NCBI RefSeq assembly: GCF_012395815.1 | Contig: NZ_JAAZQQ010000002.1 | Span: 829,758-893,757, forward strand | DNA: 64,000 nucleotides | Direction of reading: 5' to 3' | Source: Roseicyclus persicicus | Lineage (GTDB): Bacteria; Pseudomonadota; Alphaproteobacteria; Rhodobacterales; Rhodobacteraceae | Shown: positions 56,936 to 64,000 of the stretch, one piece after another | Position numbering within the stretch: position 1 is the stretch's first letter | Layout: the number at the start of each line of letters is the position of its first letter | Program-made: the position numbers and the translations under genes | The notes under the pieces: model-generated | Seen by the model: the letters and a program-made list of their open reading frames with translations, nothing else | What the model was told of the DNA's origin: nothing | Database searches by the model: none

Positions 56936-59815
56936 TCAATGAGGTCCACGACGCTCGCTCCTTCTGCCCCCGAGCCCCACGTCGAAGACCTGCGCCTCTG
57001 CTGCCTTGGGTGGCAGCAGCCAACCTCGATTTTTTCCACTCTGTGCGTTGACGCTGACCAGTGCCCCGTTCTTGGACCGGAGCATCAGCTGGCCGTCCCG
57101 CATCACTACAAGCCCCGTTTCCGACCACAGGCGTTTCAGCGTTGAGCCAACCGTCTTGAGGTCCTTCTCCACCGGCCGCCGAGCGTTATGAGGCGTGACC
57201 TCTTCATATATTTGCAAGGCAGTCTTCCTCGCCCCCCTATCGCGCGGCACCTCGCCCCAGGCGTAGTGGCGCGTGACCAGCTCTTCGATCTCGGTCCGGA
57301 CGCGGTACTTGTCGGCGTTGCGTTTGAGGACTAGTTCTTCGTCGGCGTAGGGCCACCAAGCTTCCCCTTGGCTGTATCTGTGCCAAGCCTCCGCCCAGAG
57401 TTGTTCGAGCTCCTGTTCCGACCATCCGACGTCTAGCCGGCCGACGGTGAGAGGGATATACCGCCGGTTGCCTGTTTCGTCGGCAAGAAAGCTTTCCTCA
57501 TTGACCGTCCCCACGAAGACAGTGCGCCGGCCAAACACCGATGCCTTCCGGGCATAGGGCGCCCTGATCTCGTCTGTGCTTCGCGATAGGAACGCTTTCT
57601 TTTGAGATACTGCGGACTTGCCAAACGTGGCGTCAAGCTCGCCGAGTTCGACGATCCAGTTCGATAGCACCTGCTTCATACTATCCTTGTCGTTCAGGTT
57701 AAGAACCTGACCCTCGCGGTAATAGCCCCGCAGTGGCTGAGGCAGAAGCTTCTTGAACCCTTTGGTCTTGCCCTCACCCTGTTCCCCAAGGAGCACAATG
57801 ACGTACTCGAAGTGAGCCTCCCACAGCGAATTTATGGCCCTTGCGCGTTCCGCATGGTCGGCAGCAGCACAAGCCTGCAAAAGGAACACGCGCAGAGCGA
57901 TAGCAGCAACTATTGGGTCGCTTGCACCGAGCTGGGCTGCGAGGCGATCGAAACGCGACAGGCCATCCCAGCGAAGGCCGCAAAAGTAGTCCGTCACAGG
58001 ATTGTAGGACCTCGCGTCTCCGAGACCGAGCAGGTGCGTGTCCAAGTTGGTTTTTGGCATAGCGTTCAGCGACGCCAGGCCCAGAAGCTCGGAGAACAGT
58101 CGGTTCTCCGCATTATCTCCCGCACTCGGAATATCCGGGTGGTCCCATTCCATGGACTTGGTGATCATGTTGTAGCGGAGCTGGATCCCATACCGATCCG
58201 TCAGGTGCGCTAGGTTGGCAGGGTGATCAAGCACCTCCGGCGGACCAGACGCCCGAGCCCGCGTATGCGGAAAGCTCTCGGCTCCAAGTGGATCGCCAAG
58301 GTCTTGTAACCCGAAGCCGCCCCCAAACTCGTGCTTCCCCTGCTCAGCGTCGCCGTCGCTCGCGCGAAGCCGCACCCGAAGTTGAGCGACCTCAGCCCGA
58401 AGTTCGCGCCGACTGTTACCAAGCCCAAGCACCCGCGCTGCTTCACGCTCGACTGTCCGCGTATCGAGCTGAGAAAGCTCAGAGAGAGCCAGAACGCGAA
58501 CGACGGCCGACTGATCCGACCCCGTGGATCGGATGGCGTCCATGGCACCATCCACATCATAGCGCAGTCTGAAGAACCTAGATCCGCGGGCAAAGCTAAA
58601 GATCCCCGGGTCCTCGCCGTCGTTCCAGTAGAAGATACCGACCGCGCGCGCCCCGTCGTAGTCGGGCTCCAAGGGGTCAAGGCACTGCTTTCCGTCATAC
58701 TCTGATCCCGCAGGGGAAAGCAGGGTGCCCACCGTCACTGCATCGCCATCTGCAAACACCACCGTGTCAGGCGCGAGTATGACCCCGCCTTCAACGCGCA
58801 TCTTCGCGGCCTTTTGTGCTCGTTGTGACGGCACCCCACGCGCGACCATATCCTTCTTCACGGCCTCAGTGTGGGCGGCCTCAGCGCGTTTGCGCTCGGG
58901 TTCGAGTGCGTCGCGTGCCCTTGCAAGGTTTTCATCTGCTGCACGCCGTTCATCGATGGACAGGACAACCGTTGACGGATCCAGCAACGCGCCATCAACA
59001 TCCATCACCAAATGGGCGTCAGGCACCTTCTTTAGTCCATGCCCTAGCGAAGCGGTCGGGTAATCTGGTTGCGTTGGCCGTTTCAGGGCTTGGTCAGCGA
59101 GGCTTCTGGCCAGAAACTGTCCGCCTCGAGAAACGAACGCAAAAATGTGCCGACCCCGGCTCCAGCAACGTGCGTGGATCGTCTCGAGAATTCGGGGCGT
59201 CTGGGTGGCGTCCGCAGTCGCCAACAGGATCCTCCATCCACCAGGCCCTTTGATCAATTCGCCGCCGGGTTCCTTCACAATCATGCTGCCCGAACTTGGC
59301 ATTACCTGCACAGGGCAACCACGGGCTTCCGGCAAGACCTCGTAAAGGCCATCCAGCGCTTCTTGGGCGGTGCTAAAGACTTGCGCCCCTCCTTCCGGAA
59401 AAATGGCTTTGACCTCATCAACGGACTTCGTGTCAACGTCGATGCTGATGAGCCCGGGGCCCGATCGGAAGGCCAGATACTCCTTTGTTGCGGCTACCGT
59501 GATCCTGTCGACACTTTGGTCGTCCGAGGTCACGCGCCCCTTGGGCACCACCAGTGCATTCTCAAGCGCCGGGTCGAAGGTACCGGACAGAAACATCGTC
59601 TCTGGCCCCGCCTGCAAACGGTGCATGAATGCGTCCTCGGCGGTACCGAACGACAGGTTCTGCAGTTCGCCTGCGGTGTTGCGCATGTCGAGCAGCGGTG
59701 TCTTTTCGACATGCCCGCCATTCTCGGAAAGCTCGAGTTTCTTGCCGACAGGGCGACGATACTTGACCGCGCTGACACGAATAGGTTGCGGGCCTACTGC
59801 ATGCTCACCCGACAT
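56936..59815 (-). CDS. VapE-family phage-type ATPase
   Basis: This 959-residue protein has a C-terminal virulence-associated E (VapE) ATPase domain: Walker A LLGEQGEGKTKGF, acidic NWIVELGELDATF, and FVGTVNEESFLADETGNRRY. The long N-terminal part probably contains a primase-like or DNA-binding region (FRSGPGLISIDVDTKSVDEV). VapE proteins replace or assist replication helicases in prophages and phage satellites. ATG 59815 overlaps the AlpA gene by eleven bases and is better than the longer ATG 59944. Confidence 0.88.
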   Translation of the reverse strand: MSGEHAVGPQPIRVSAVKYRRPVGKKLELSENGGHVEKTPLLDMRNTAGELQNLSFGTAEDAFMHRLQAGPETMFLSGTFDPALENALVVPKGRVTSDDQSVDRITVAATKEYLAFRSGPGLISIDVDTKSVDEVKAIFPEGGAQVFSTAQEALDGLYEVLPEARGCPVQVMPSSGSMIVKEPGGELIKGPGGWRILLATADATQTPRILETIHARCWSRGRHIFAFVSRGGQFLARSLADQALKRPTQPDYPTASLGHGLKKVPDAHLVMDVDGALLDPSTVVLSIDERRAADENLARARDALEPERKRAEAAHTEAVKKDMVARGVPSQRAQKAAKMRVEGGVILAPDTVVFADGDAVTVGTLLSPAGSEYDGKQCLDPLEPDYDGARAVGIFYWNDGEDPGIFSFARGSRFFRLRYDVDGAMDAIRSTGSDQSAVVRVLALSELSQLDTRTVEREAARVLGLGNSRRELRAEVAQLRVRLRASDGDAEQGKHEFGGGFGLQDLGDPLGAESFPHTRARASGPPEVLDHPANLAHLTDRYGIQLRYNMITKSMEWDHPDIPSAGDNAENRLFSELLGLASLNAMPKTNLDTHLLGLGDARSYNPVTDYFCGLRWDGLSRFDRLAAQLGASDPIVAAIALRVFLLQACAAADHAERARAINSLWEAHFEYVIVLLGEQGEGKTKGFKKLLPQPLRGYYREGQVLNLNDKDSMKQVLSNWIVELGELDATFGKSAVSQKKAFLSRSTDEIRAPYARKASVFGRRTVFVGTVNEESFLADETGNRRYIPLTVGRLDVGWSEQELEQLWAEAWHRYSQGEAWWPYADEELVLKRNADKYRVRTEIEELVTRHYAWGEVPRDRGARKTALQIYEEVTPHNARRPVEKDLKTVGSTLKRLWSETGLVVMRDGQLMLRSKNGALVSVNAQSGKNRGWLLPPKAAEAQVFDVGLGGRRSERRGPH

Positions 59816-59981
59816 CGGCCAACTCCTCAAGGTACGCATGCACTTCGGCCTCGACCCAGTAAAGGCGGCCACCGAGTCTAAGGGGCTGGGGAAGGCGACC
59901 GGCTTCGATGTCGCGGTACACGCTCGAACGACTGCGTCCGCCAAGCGTTTGGCGCAGACGGTTGAAGTCCAGAAGTCGCAT
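59805..59981 (-). CDS. AlpA-type phage regulator/excisionase
   Basis: This 58-residue helix-turn-helix protein begins MRLLDFNRLRQTLGGRSRSS and includes VYRDIEAGRLPQPLRLGGRL and YWVEAEVHAYL. AlpA-type proteins activate integrase or excision in P4-like elements. ATG 59981 has AAAGGAG six bases before it, better than ATG 59999. Confidence 0.9.
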   Translation of the reverse strand: MRLLDFNRLRQTLGGRSRSSVYRDIEAGRLPQPLRLGGRLYWVEAEVHAYLEELADVG

Positions 59982-60187
59982 GGGCAGCTCCTTTGCCAAG
60001 CTGCCTCATGCCGTACCGAAAATACCGGGGTAAAATCGTGCAGAACAAATCGAAGAAGGGCGCCATCGCACCACGGTCGGCGTATAGTTCCAGCCGTAAA
60101 CCAAGGATCCTACTGTCTTCCGTAGGCGCCTCCCGACGGGCAAAAGCTCGCGCTGAGCGCTCATGGATGCCCCTGAACCTAGACGCA

Positions 60188-60940
60188 TCAAACCTGCGCA
60201 AATTCGGGAAGCTGCTTAAGCAGTTGATCCAATTCGCTGAAGCGAAGCGTGTGGACCGGGGCATGAGATTTCACGGTTAGTTTCCGGCCGTCGTTGCCGC
60301 GGTGCCTCTGCGCCTGCCAAGCCTCATTCACCATGTTGTAGGTTATGTGCGTCCAGCCGGCAGATACAAAGCAAGAGACAACGAGCTCGGTTGCGCAAGG
60401 AGCGCGGTCACCTCGGGGATTTCTCGCTTTATCAGATCTGGTCCGCCCCTGCGCCAGGCCTAGGCCAACAGCGCGATCGACGCCCCAACGCGCAAGAGTT
60501 CTTGTCAACAACAGAGCTTCTTCATCACGCCCTCTTGGGCGTTTTGCTTGCCGCGCAAGCTCACCTGCGAAAGGCTCTAGGCAGCGGGGTAATTTGCGTC
60601 CTGCAGCTTTGTTCGTGCCGGCGATTTGGCACGCCAGTTCGTAGTCTAGACGAGGAAGTGGTCCGAGAACCTCATCAAGCTCGGTGGCGCTCGCGACCTG
60701 CAAGAGACCCGGCGTTCCCATATGTGCGATCACCTCTGCGACACCGTTCGACATGGCATAGGCTTCCCCATCGAACGAAAGATCCCCGCCGCACCGCCAC
60801 TTCAATTCTTGGTAGGTGAGTTCACGGGGGCCGTCGCCACGGGCCTCAAAGCGCCAAACCTCCAACCAGCGCAGAGCGTTCGCAAGATACTGCCCGTAGG
60901 TCTCTTGCCAGATTGCGATCCGATCATCGCTCTTCTTCAT
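60188..60940 (-). CDS. Hypothetical protein of integration module
   Basis: This 250-residue protein starts MKKSDDRIAIWQETYGQYLA and contains LTYQELKWRCGGDLSFDGEA and a charged end. No domain is recognised. It lies 16 bases beyond the integrase stop on the same strand and likely shares its transcript. The following 206 bases to AlpA probably hold a promoter for the alpA-vapE pair. Confidence 0.65.
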   Translation of the reverse strand: MKKSDDRIAIWQETYGQYLANALRWLEVWRFEARGDGPRELTYQELKWRCGGDLSFDGEAYAMSNGVAEVIAHMGTPGLLQVASATELDEVLGPLPRLDYELACQIAGTNKAAGRKLPRCLEPFAGELARQAKRPRGRDEEALLLTRTLARWGVDRAVGLGLAQGRTRSDKARNPRGDRAPCATELVVSCFVSAGWTHITYNMVNEAWQAQRHRGNDGRKLTVKSHAPVHTLRFSELDQLLKQLPEFAQV

Positions 60941-60956
60941 TTTTCCTTGCTCGCCT

Positions 60957-62117
60957 TCAATTCCTTGAAGAAGCCACGTGTTTCGCCCACTGCTCCATCA
61001 ACTCACGTCGCTGCTCCAGGTAGTCGGTCCTGCGATAGGCGCGTTCTACGCTGCCGCCCACGACATGCGCCAACGCGGTCTCCGCGACCTCGCGCGGCAT
61101 GTCGGTCTCTTCTGCACACCACGTCCGAAAGCTTGAACGGAACCCGTGGGGCCGCGCCTCAAGTCCACGACGCTCCATGAACCGCGACATGGTGGCGTCC
61201 GAGATGACCCCCTCGCGGACATTCGGGAACAGAAAGCCGTCACGCTCGAAGGCGGACGCCTGTGCCACGACCGCCTGCGCCTCCTCACTCAGCGGGACGC
61301 GATGCTCCTTGCCCGCCTTCATACGAGGTGCCGGGATCGTCCAGACGTAGCCATCGATCTCATCGAGATGGCAGAAACGGACCTCGCTTGAGCGTGTCGC
61401 AGTCAGGATCAGCAGGCGAAGGGCGAGATGCGTGATCGTCCCCTCGTTGAGGCTTTGGTAGAAGGCAGGGACGTCACGCCAGTCCATCGCCGGGACGTGT
61501 TTCGGCGTGTGCCTCGATTTGCCGAGCAGGGCCTTTGCCTTCTCGGTCACCTGAACATCGACATCCAGGCCCATGGCGGCGCCGTGGCGGATGACGATGC
61601 CAAGCCGGTTCAGAGCCTTGCGCGCTGTATCCGCCTTGTTGTGCCAGATTGGTGCCAGGGTATCCTTGACGTCCCGCTGGTCGAGCTCCTCGATCGGAAC
61701 CTGCCCCAGTTTCGGAAGCACGTGGAGCTCCAGCGGTGAGAACCATCGCCCGGCTTTTCCATCGCCCTTCAGCTGCGCCTTGCGTGCCTCGAAGGCCTCG
61801 GCCGCGACCATGCCAAGCGTGTGGTCAGCCCTCTGTGCCTCCCGCCTACGACGCTCGCGTTCCTTGATCGGGTCCTTGCCCTGTCGGGCGACGGCTCGCC
61901 ACTCCGTCGCTGCCTCGCGCGCGTCCTTCAGCGACACGTCGCGCAGAGCACCGAGACCCATTTCGCGGCGGCGTCCATGCACGGTGACCCGCAGGAACCA
62001 CTGGGCTCCACCGTCGTCGCGCTTGTGCAGCCAAAGCCCACCACCGTCAGAATACTTTCCCGGGGCTGCCGCCTTCACTTGCGCCGCCGACAGCTTGTTC
62101 AATGCACGGCTTGTCAT
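60957..62117 (-). CDS. int: P4-type integrase (tyrosine recombinase)
   Basis: This 386-residue integrase begins MTSRALNKLSAAQVKAAAPG and has the P4-integrase N-terminal domain (YSDGGGLWLHKRDDGGAQWF). Catalytic residues are Arg in LTATRSSEVRFCHL, His-x-x-Arg in PHGFRSSFRTWCAE, His/Trp region LAHVVGGSVERAY, and Tyr in RRTDYLEQRRELM. Tyr recombinases of this type usually target tRNA 3' ends, as this island does. ATG 62117 is chosen because codons upstream are unlike the family. Confidence 0.95.
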   Translation of the reverse strand: MTSRALNKLSAAQVKAAAPGKYSDGGGLWLHKRDDGGAQWFLRVTVHGRRREMGLGALRDVSLKDAREAATEWRAVARQGKDPIKERERRRREAQRADHTLGMVAAEAFEARKAQLKGDGKAGRWFSPLELHVLPKLGQVPIEELDQRDVKDTLAPIWHNKADTARKALNRLGIVIRHGAAMGLDVDVQVTEKAKALLGKSRHTPKHVPAMDWRDVPAFYQSLNEGTITHLALRLLILTATRSSEVRFCHLDEIDGYVWTIPAPRMKAGKEHRVPLSEEAQAVVAQASAFERDGFLFPNVREGVISDATMSRFMERRGLEARPHGFRSSFRTWCAEETDMPREVAETALAHVVGGSVERAYRRTDYLEQRRELMEQWAKHVASSRN

Positions 62118-62561
62118 AACCACCCTCCAGTCCACCCCGACATATGGTATAGGCTGGGGCAGTTTGGAACAGGGTGCGACACTGCAAAATGAGCAATGCA
62201 CTGTAATTAATGAAAATTAGATACAACTTAAAACATCGTGGAACATGACTTCAACGCCCTCTGGGGGCACCACCGTCCCGCACGCCGTCCACGCCCAGCC
62301 TGCCGCCGTATCTGCGCCTGCGCCCCAGGGCGAGCTGAGGGGGTAGCCGCCTGCGTTCAGTCGTCTGCGCCAGCCTATCCAACCCCGAAAAGTCCCGGTC
62401 AGGCCCACTCCCGCCCCTTCGGCGAGCCGAACCGGCCCGTCGCCTGAAGCAACGACAACGGCGCCTCCGGTTGGCCCCGCCCCGCCGCTGCTTGATCTGC
62501 ACCGGGCTTTGGGTCAAACCCTGTGCGCAACGGCCGCGATGTTTTCCCGAAAGGATTTTTC
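62118..62561. other. Island right border and ugd upstream region
   Basis: No gene is seen. AT-rich island sequence runs to 62,258, and the attachment repeat follows. The GC-rich chromosome from 62,274 should hold the ugd promoter. Confidence 0.6.
62259..62273 (+). repeat. Right attachment repeat (attR)
   Basis: CTCTGGGGGCACCAC is an exact copy of 34590-34604. It marks the right border of the island. Upstream bases differ (AACGCC versus GAGTCT), so the tRNA is not restored here. Confidence 0.9.
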
Positions 62562-63881
62562 ATGCGCATCACGATGATCGGGACGGGCTACGTGGGCCTC
62601 GTCTCCGGGGTCTGTTTCTCGGATTTCGGCCATGACGTGGTCTGCGTCGACAAGGATCCGCGCAAGATCGAGAAGCTGAACCGCGGCGAGGTGCCGATCT
62701 ACGAGCCCGGCCTCGACGCGCTGATGGCCAAGAACGTCGAGGCCGGGCGGCTGTCCTTCACCACCGATCTCGCCCCCGCCGTGGATGGCGCCGACGCCGT
62801 CTTCATCGCGGTCGGCACGCCGACGCGGCGGGGCGACGGACATGCCGACCTGACCTACGTCATGGCCGCCGCCGAGGAGGTGGCGCGCGCGCTGACGGGC
62901 TACGCGGTGATCGTCACGAAATCGACCGTGCCCGTCGGCACCAACCGCAAGGTGCGGCAGGTCATCGCCAAGGCCCGCCCCGACGCCGAGTTCGACGTGG
63001 CCTCGAACCCCGAGTTCCTGCGCGAGGGCGCGGCGATCGACGATTTCATGAAGCCCGACCGGGTGGTCGTCGGTGTCCAGACCGAGCGCGCGGCCGAGGT
63101 GATGGCCGAGATCTACCGTCCGCTGTTCCTGCGCGAGTTCCCGATCGTGACGACCGACCTCGAGTCGGCCGAGATGATCAAGTACGCCGCCAACGCCTTC
63201 CTCGCGACCAAGATCACCTTCATCAACGAGATCGCGGCGCTGTGCGAACGGGTGGGCGCGGACGTCAAGGAAGTGTCGAAGGGCATGGGGCTGGACGGCC
63301 GGATCGGCAACAAGTTCCTGCACGCGGGCCCCGGCTACGGCGGGTCGTGCTTCCCCAAGGACACCCAGGCGCTGGCGCGGATCGGGCAGGACCACGCCGT
63401 GCCACAGTCGATCGTCGAGACGGTGATCCGGGTGAACGAGGACGTGAAGCACCGGATGGTGGAAAAGCTGCGCGACCTCTGCGACGGGACGTTCAACGGC
63501 AAGACCATCGCCGTGCTGGGGGTGACCTTCAAGCCCAACACCGACGACATGCGCGAGGCGCCGAGCCTCACCATCGTGCCGGCGCTGATCGGCGGGGGCG
63601 CCAAGGTGCGCGTCGTCGACCCGCAGGGCAAGCGCGAGGGAGAGGCCCTGCTGCCGGGCGTGACCTGGACCGAGGACCCCTACAAGGCGGCGCAGAACGC
63701 CGACCTCGTGGTGATCCTGACCGAGTGGAACGAGTTCCGCGCCCTCGACCTGAAGAAGCTGGCCAAGAAGATGGCGACGCCCCGGATGGCCGACCTGCGC
63801 AACATCTACAGCCTGAAGGATGCCAAGCGGGCGGGCTTCACCGCCTACGAGTGCGTTGGCCGGCCGGGGCTGGAGGCCTAG
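62562..63881 (+). CDS. ugd: UDP-glucose 6-dehydrogenase
   Basis: This 439-residue enzyme oxidises UDP-glucose to UDP-glucuronate in two NAD-dependent steps and supplies polysaccharide synthesis. The dinucleotide loop is MIGTGYVGLVSGVCFSDFG, and the catalytic Cys is in GYGGSCFPKDTQAL. It has normal family length. The stop TAG at 63879-63881 lies in CTAG at the edge of an IS5-like element, so the original 3' end may have been changed. ATG 62562 is preferred over GTG 62523. Confidence 0.96.
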   Translation: MRITMIGTGYVGLVSGVCFSDFGHDVVCVDKDPRKIEKLNRGEVPIYEPGLDALMAKNVEAGRLSFTTDLAPAVDGADAVFIAVGTPTRRGDGHADLTYVMAAAEEVARALTGYAVIVTKSTVPVGTNRKVRQVIAKARPDAEFDVASNPEFLREGAAIDDFMKPDRVVVGVQTERAAEVMAEIYRPLFLREFPIVTTDLESAEMIKYAANAFLATKITFINEIAALCERVGADVKEVSKGMGLDGRIGNKFLHAGPGYGGSCFPKDTQALARIGQDHAVPQSIVETVIRVNEDVKHRMVEKLRDLCDGTFNGKTIAVLGVTFKPNTDDMREAPSLTIVPALIGGGAKVRVVDPQGKREGEALLPGVTWTEDPYKAAQNADLVVILTEWNEFRALDLKKLAKKMATPRMADLRNIYSLKDAKRAGFTAYECVGRPGLEA

Positions 63882-64000
63882 GCTCCGTACTCAATAGGGA
63901 TTCCCAAGTATCTCCTGTGGTGATTCAGTGTCCGCGACCATCCGGGAGGGGGATCATGGGCAAGGGGCACTACTGGATGAGCGACGCGGAATGGGCCCGG
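63882..64000 (+). mobile_element. Left end of an IS5-family insertion sequence
   Basis: The sequence from about 63,882 (GGCTCCGTACTCAATAGGG) looks like the terminal inverted repeat of an IS5-like element next to a CTAG tetranucleotide, a typical target. The transposase starts inside it. The right end lies beyond the window. Confidence 0.6.
63956..64000 (+). CDS. IS5-type transposase N-terminus (partial)
   Basis: The first 15 codons read MGKGHYWMSDAEWAR, which resembles the start of IS5-family transposases (MSDAEWARI). GGGAGGGGGATC precedes the ATG. The gene continues past the window. Confidence 0.7.
   Translation, partial: MGKGHYWMSDAEWAR

Larger units (their letters stand above)
34590..62273. 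mobile_element. tRNA-Thr genomic island (about 27.7 kb)
   Basis: The 15-bp sequence CTCTGGGGGCACCAC ends tRNA-Thr at 34590-34604 and recurs exactly at 62259-62273. A P4-type integrase (60,957-62,117) lies directly inside the right copy, pointing away from it. The interior contains AlpA, VapE, a second recombinase and accessory genes, and large parts (34,605-34,700; 40,900-48,500) are visibly less GC-rich than the flanks. No capsid, portal, terminase or conjugation gene is seen, so the element resembles a P4-like or satellite-type integrative island. Confidence 0.9.

Noticed and set aside
56611..57039. 142-residue minus-strand open frame after VapE
   Set aside because: It overlaps the VapE C-terminus in another frame and the repeat region; sequence looks non-coding.
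59993..60280. 95-residue plus-strand open frame near alpA
   Set aside because: It overlaps the hypothetical gene and the alpA promoter gap, has no ribosome-binding site of note, and is not similar to any family I know.
34590..62273. Possible CRISPR array or retron
   Set aside because: No regular spaced direct repeats of 20-40 bases and no reverse transcriptase were seen in the island.

Overview
The window is a GC-rich chromosomal segment of an alphaproteobacterium, most likely a member of the Rhodobacterales (Rhodobacteraceae/Roseobacteraceae). The evidence is the gene order dgt-argS-SPOR-nagZ-scpA-scpB, a soluble fdsGBACD formate dehydrogenase operon, DUF4167 and DUF2312/GapR proteins, a free-standing Hint-domain protein, and an intergenic repeat style common in that order. 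The assignment rests on gene content and recalled family patterns, not on a database search.

Layout. 1-34,603 is ordinary chromosome: translation and chromosome segregation (dgt end, argS, SPOR, nagZ, scpA, scpB); nitrogen assimilation (glnB-glnA, minus strand); NAD(P)HX repair; tRNA-Leu(UAG); a homocysteine S-methyltransferase; a LysR regulator followed by the formate dehydrogenase operon; a MacAB-like export system (minus strand); a sugar-acid dehydratase; a tandem universal stress protein; cspA; a MaoC-phosphotransacylase fusion with acetate kinase; prfA-prmC; a DUF4167 protein; rsmA; gapR; and tRNA-Thr(UGU).

34,590-62,273 is a genomic island of about 27.7 kb inserted at the 3' end of tRNA-Thr. 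An exact 15-bp copy of the tRNA 3' end lies at both borders. A P4-type integrase sits beside the right border and is followed on the same strand by a hypothetical gene, an AlpA-type regulator and a VapE-type ATPase. The cargo includes a large DUF4011/SF1-helicase/Vsr-like-nuclease/DUF3320 protein, a three-gene minus-strand operon (J-like membrane protein, small acidic protein, Hsp70-like ATPase), a second short tyrosine recombinase, an ATPase gene broken by an in-frame stop, and a GC-rich minus-strand block (GNAT acetyltransferase, M19 dipeptidase, ChaC-type cyclotransferase, sulfotransferase, NTF2-like, CrtA-like, GYD, and a wHTH-TolB-TPR regulator). 62,274-64,000 returns to chromosome with ugd and the start of an IS5-type insertion sequence.

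The best candidate for an undescribed system is the convergent pair made of the helicase-nuclease gene and the J-like/small/Hsp70 operon. A second notable signal is a set of tandem perfect palindromes between genes, two of which share the core CTTGCAAG while their arms differ.
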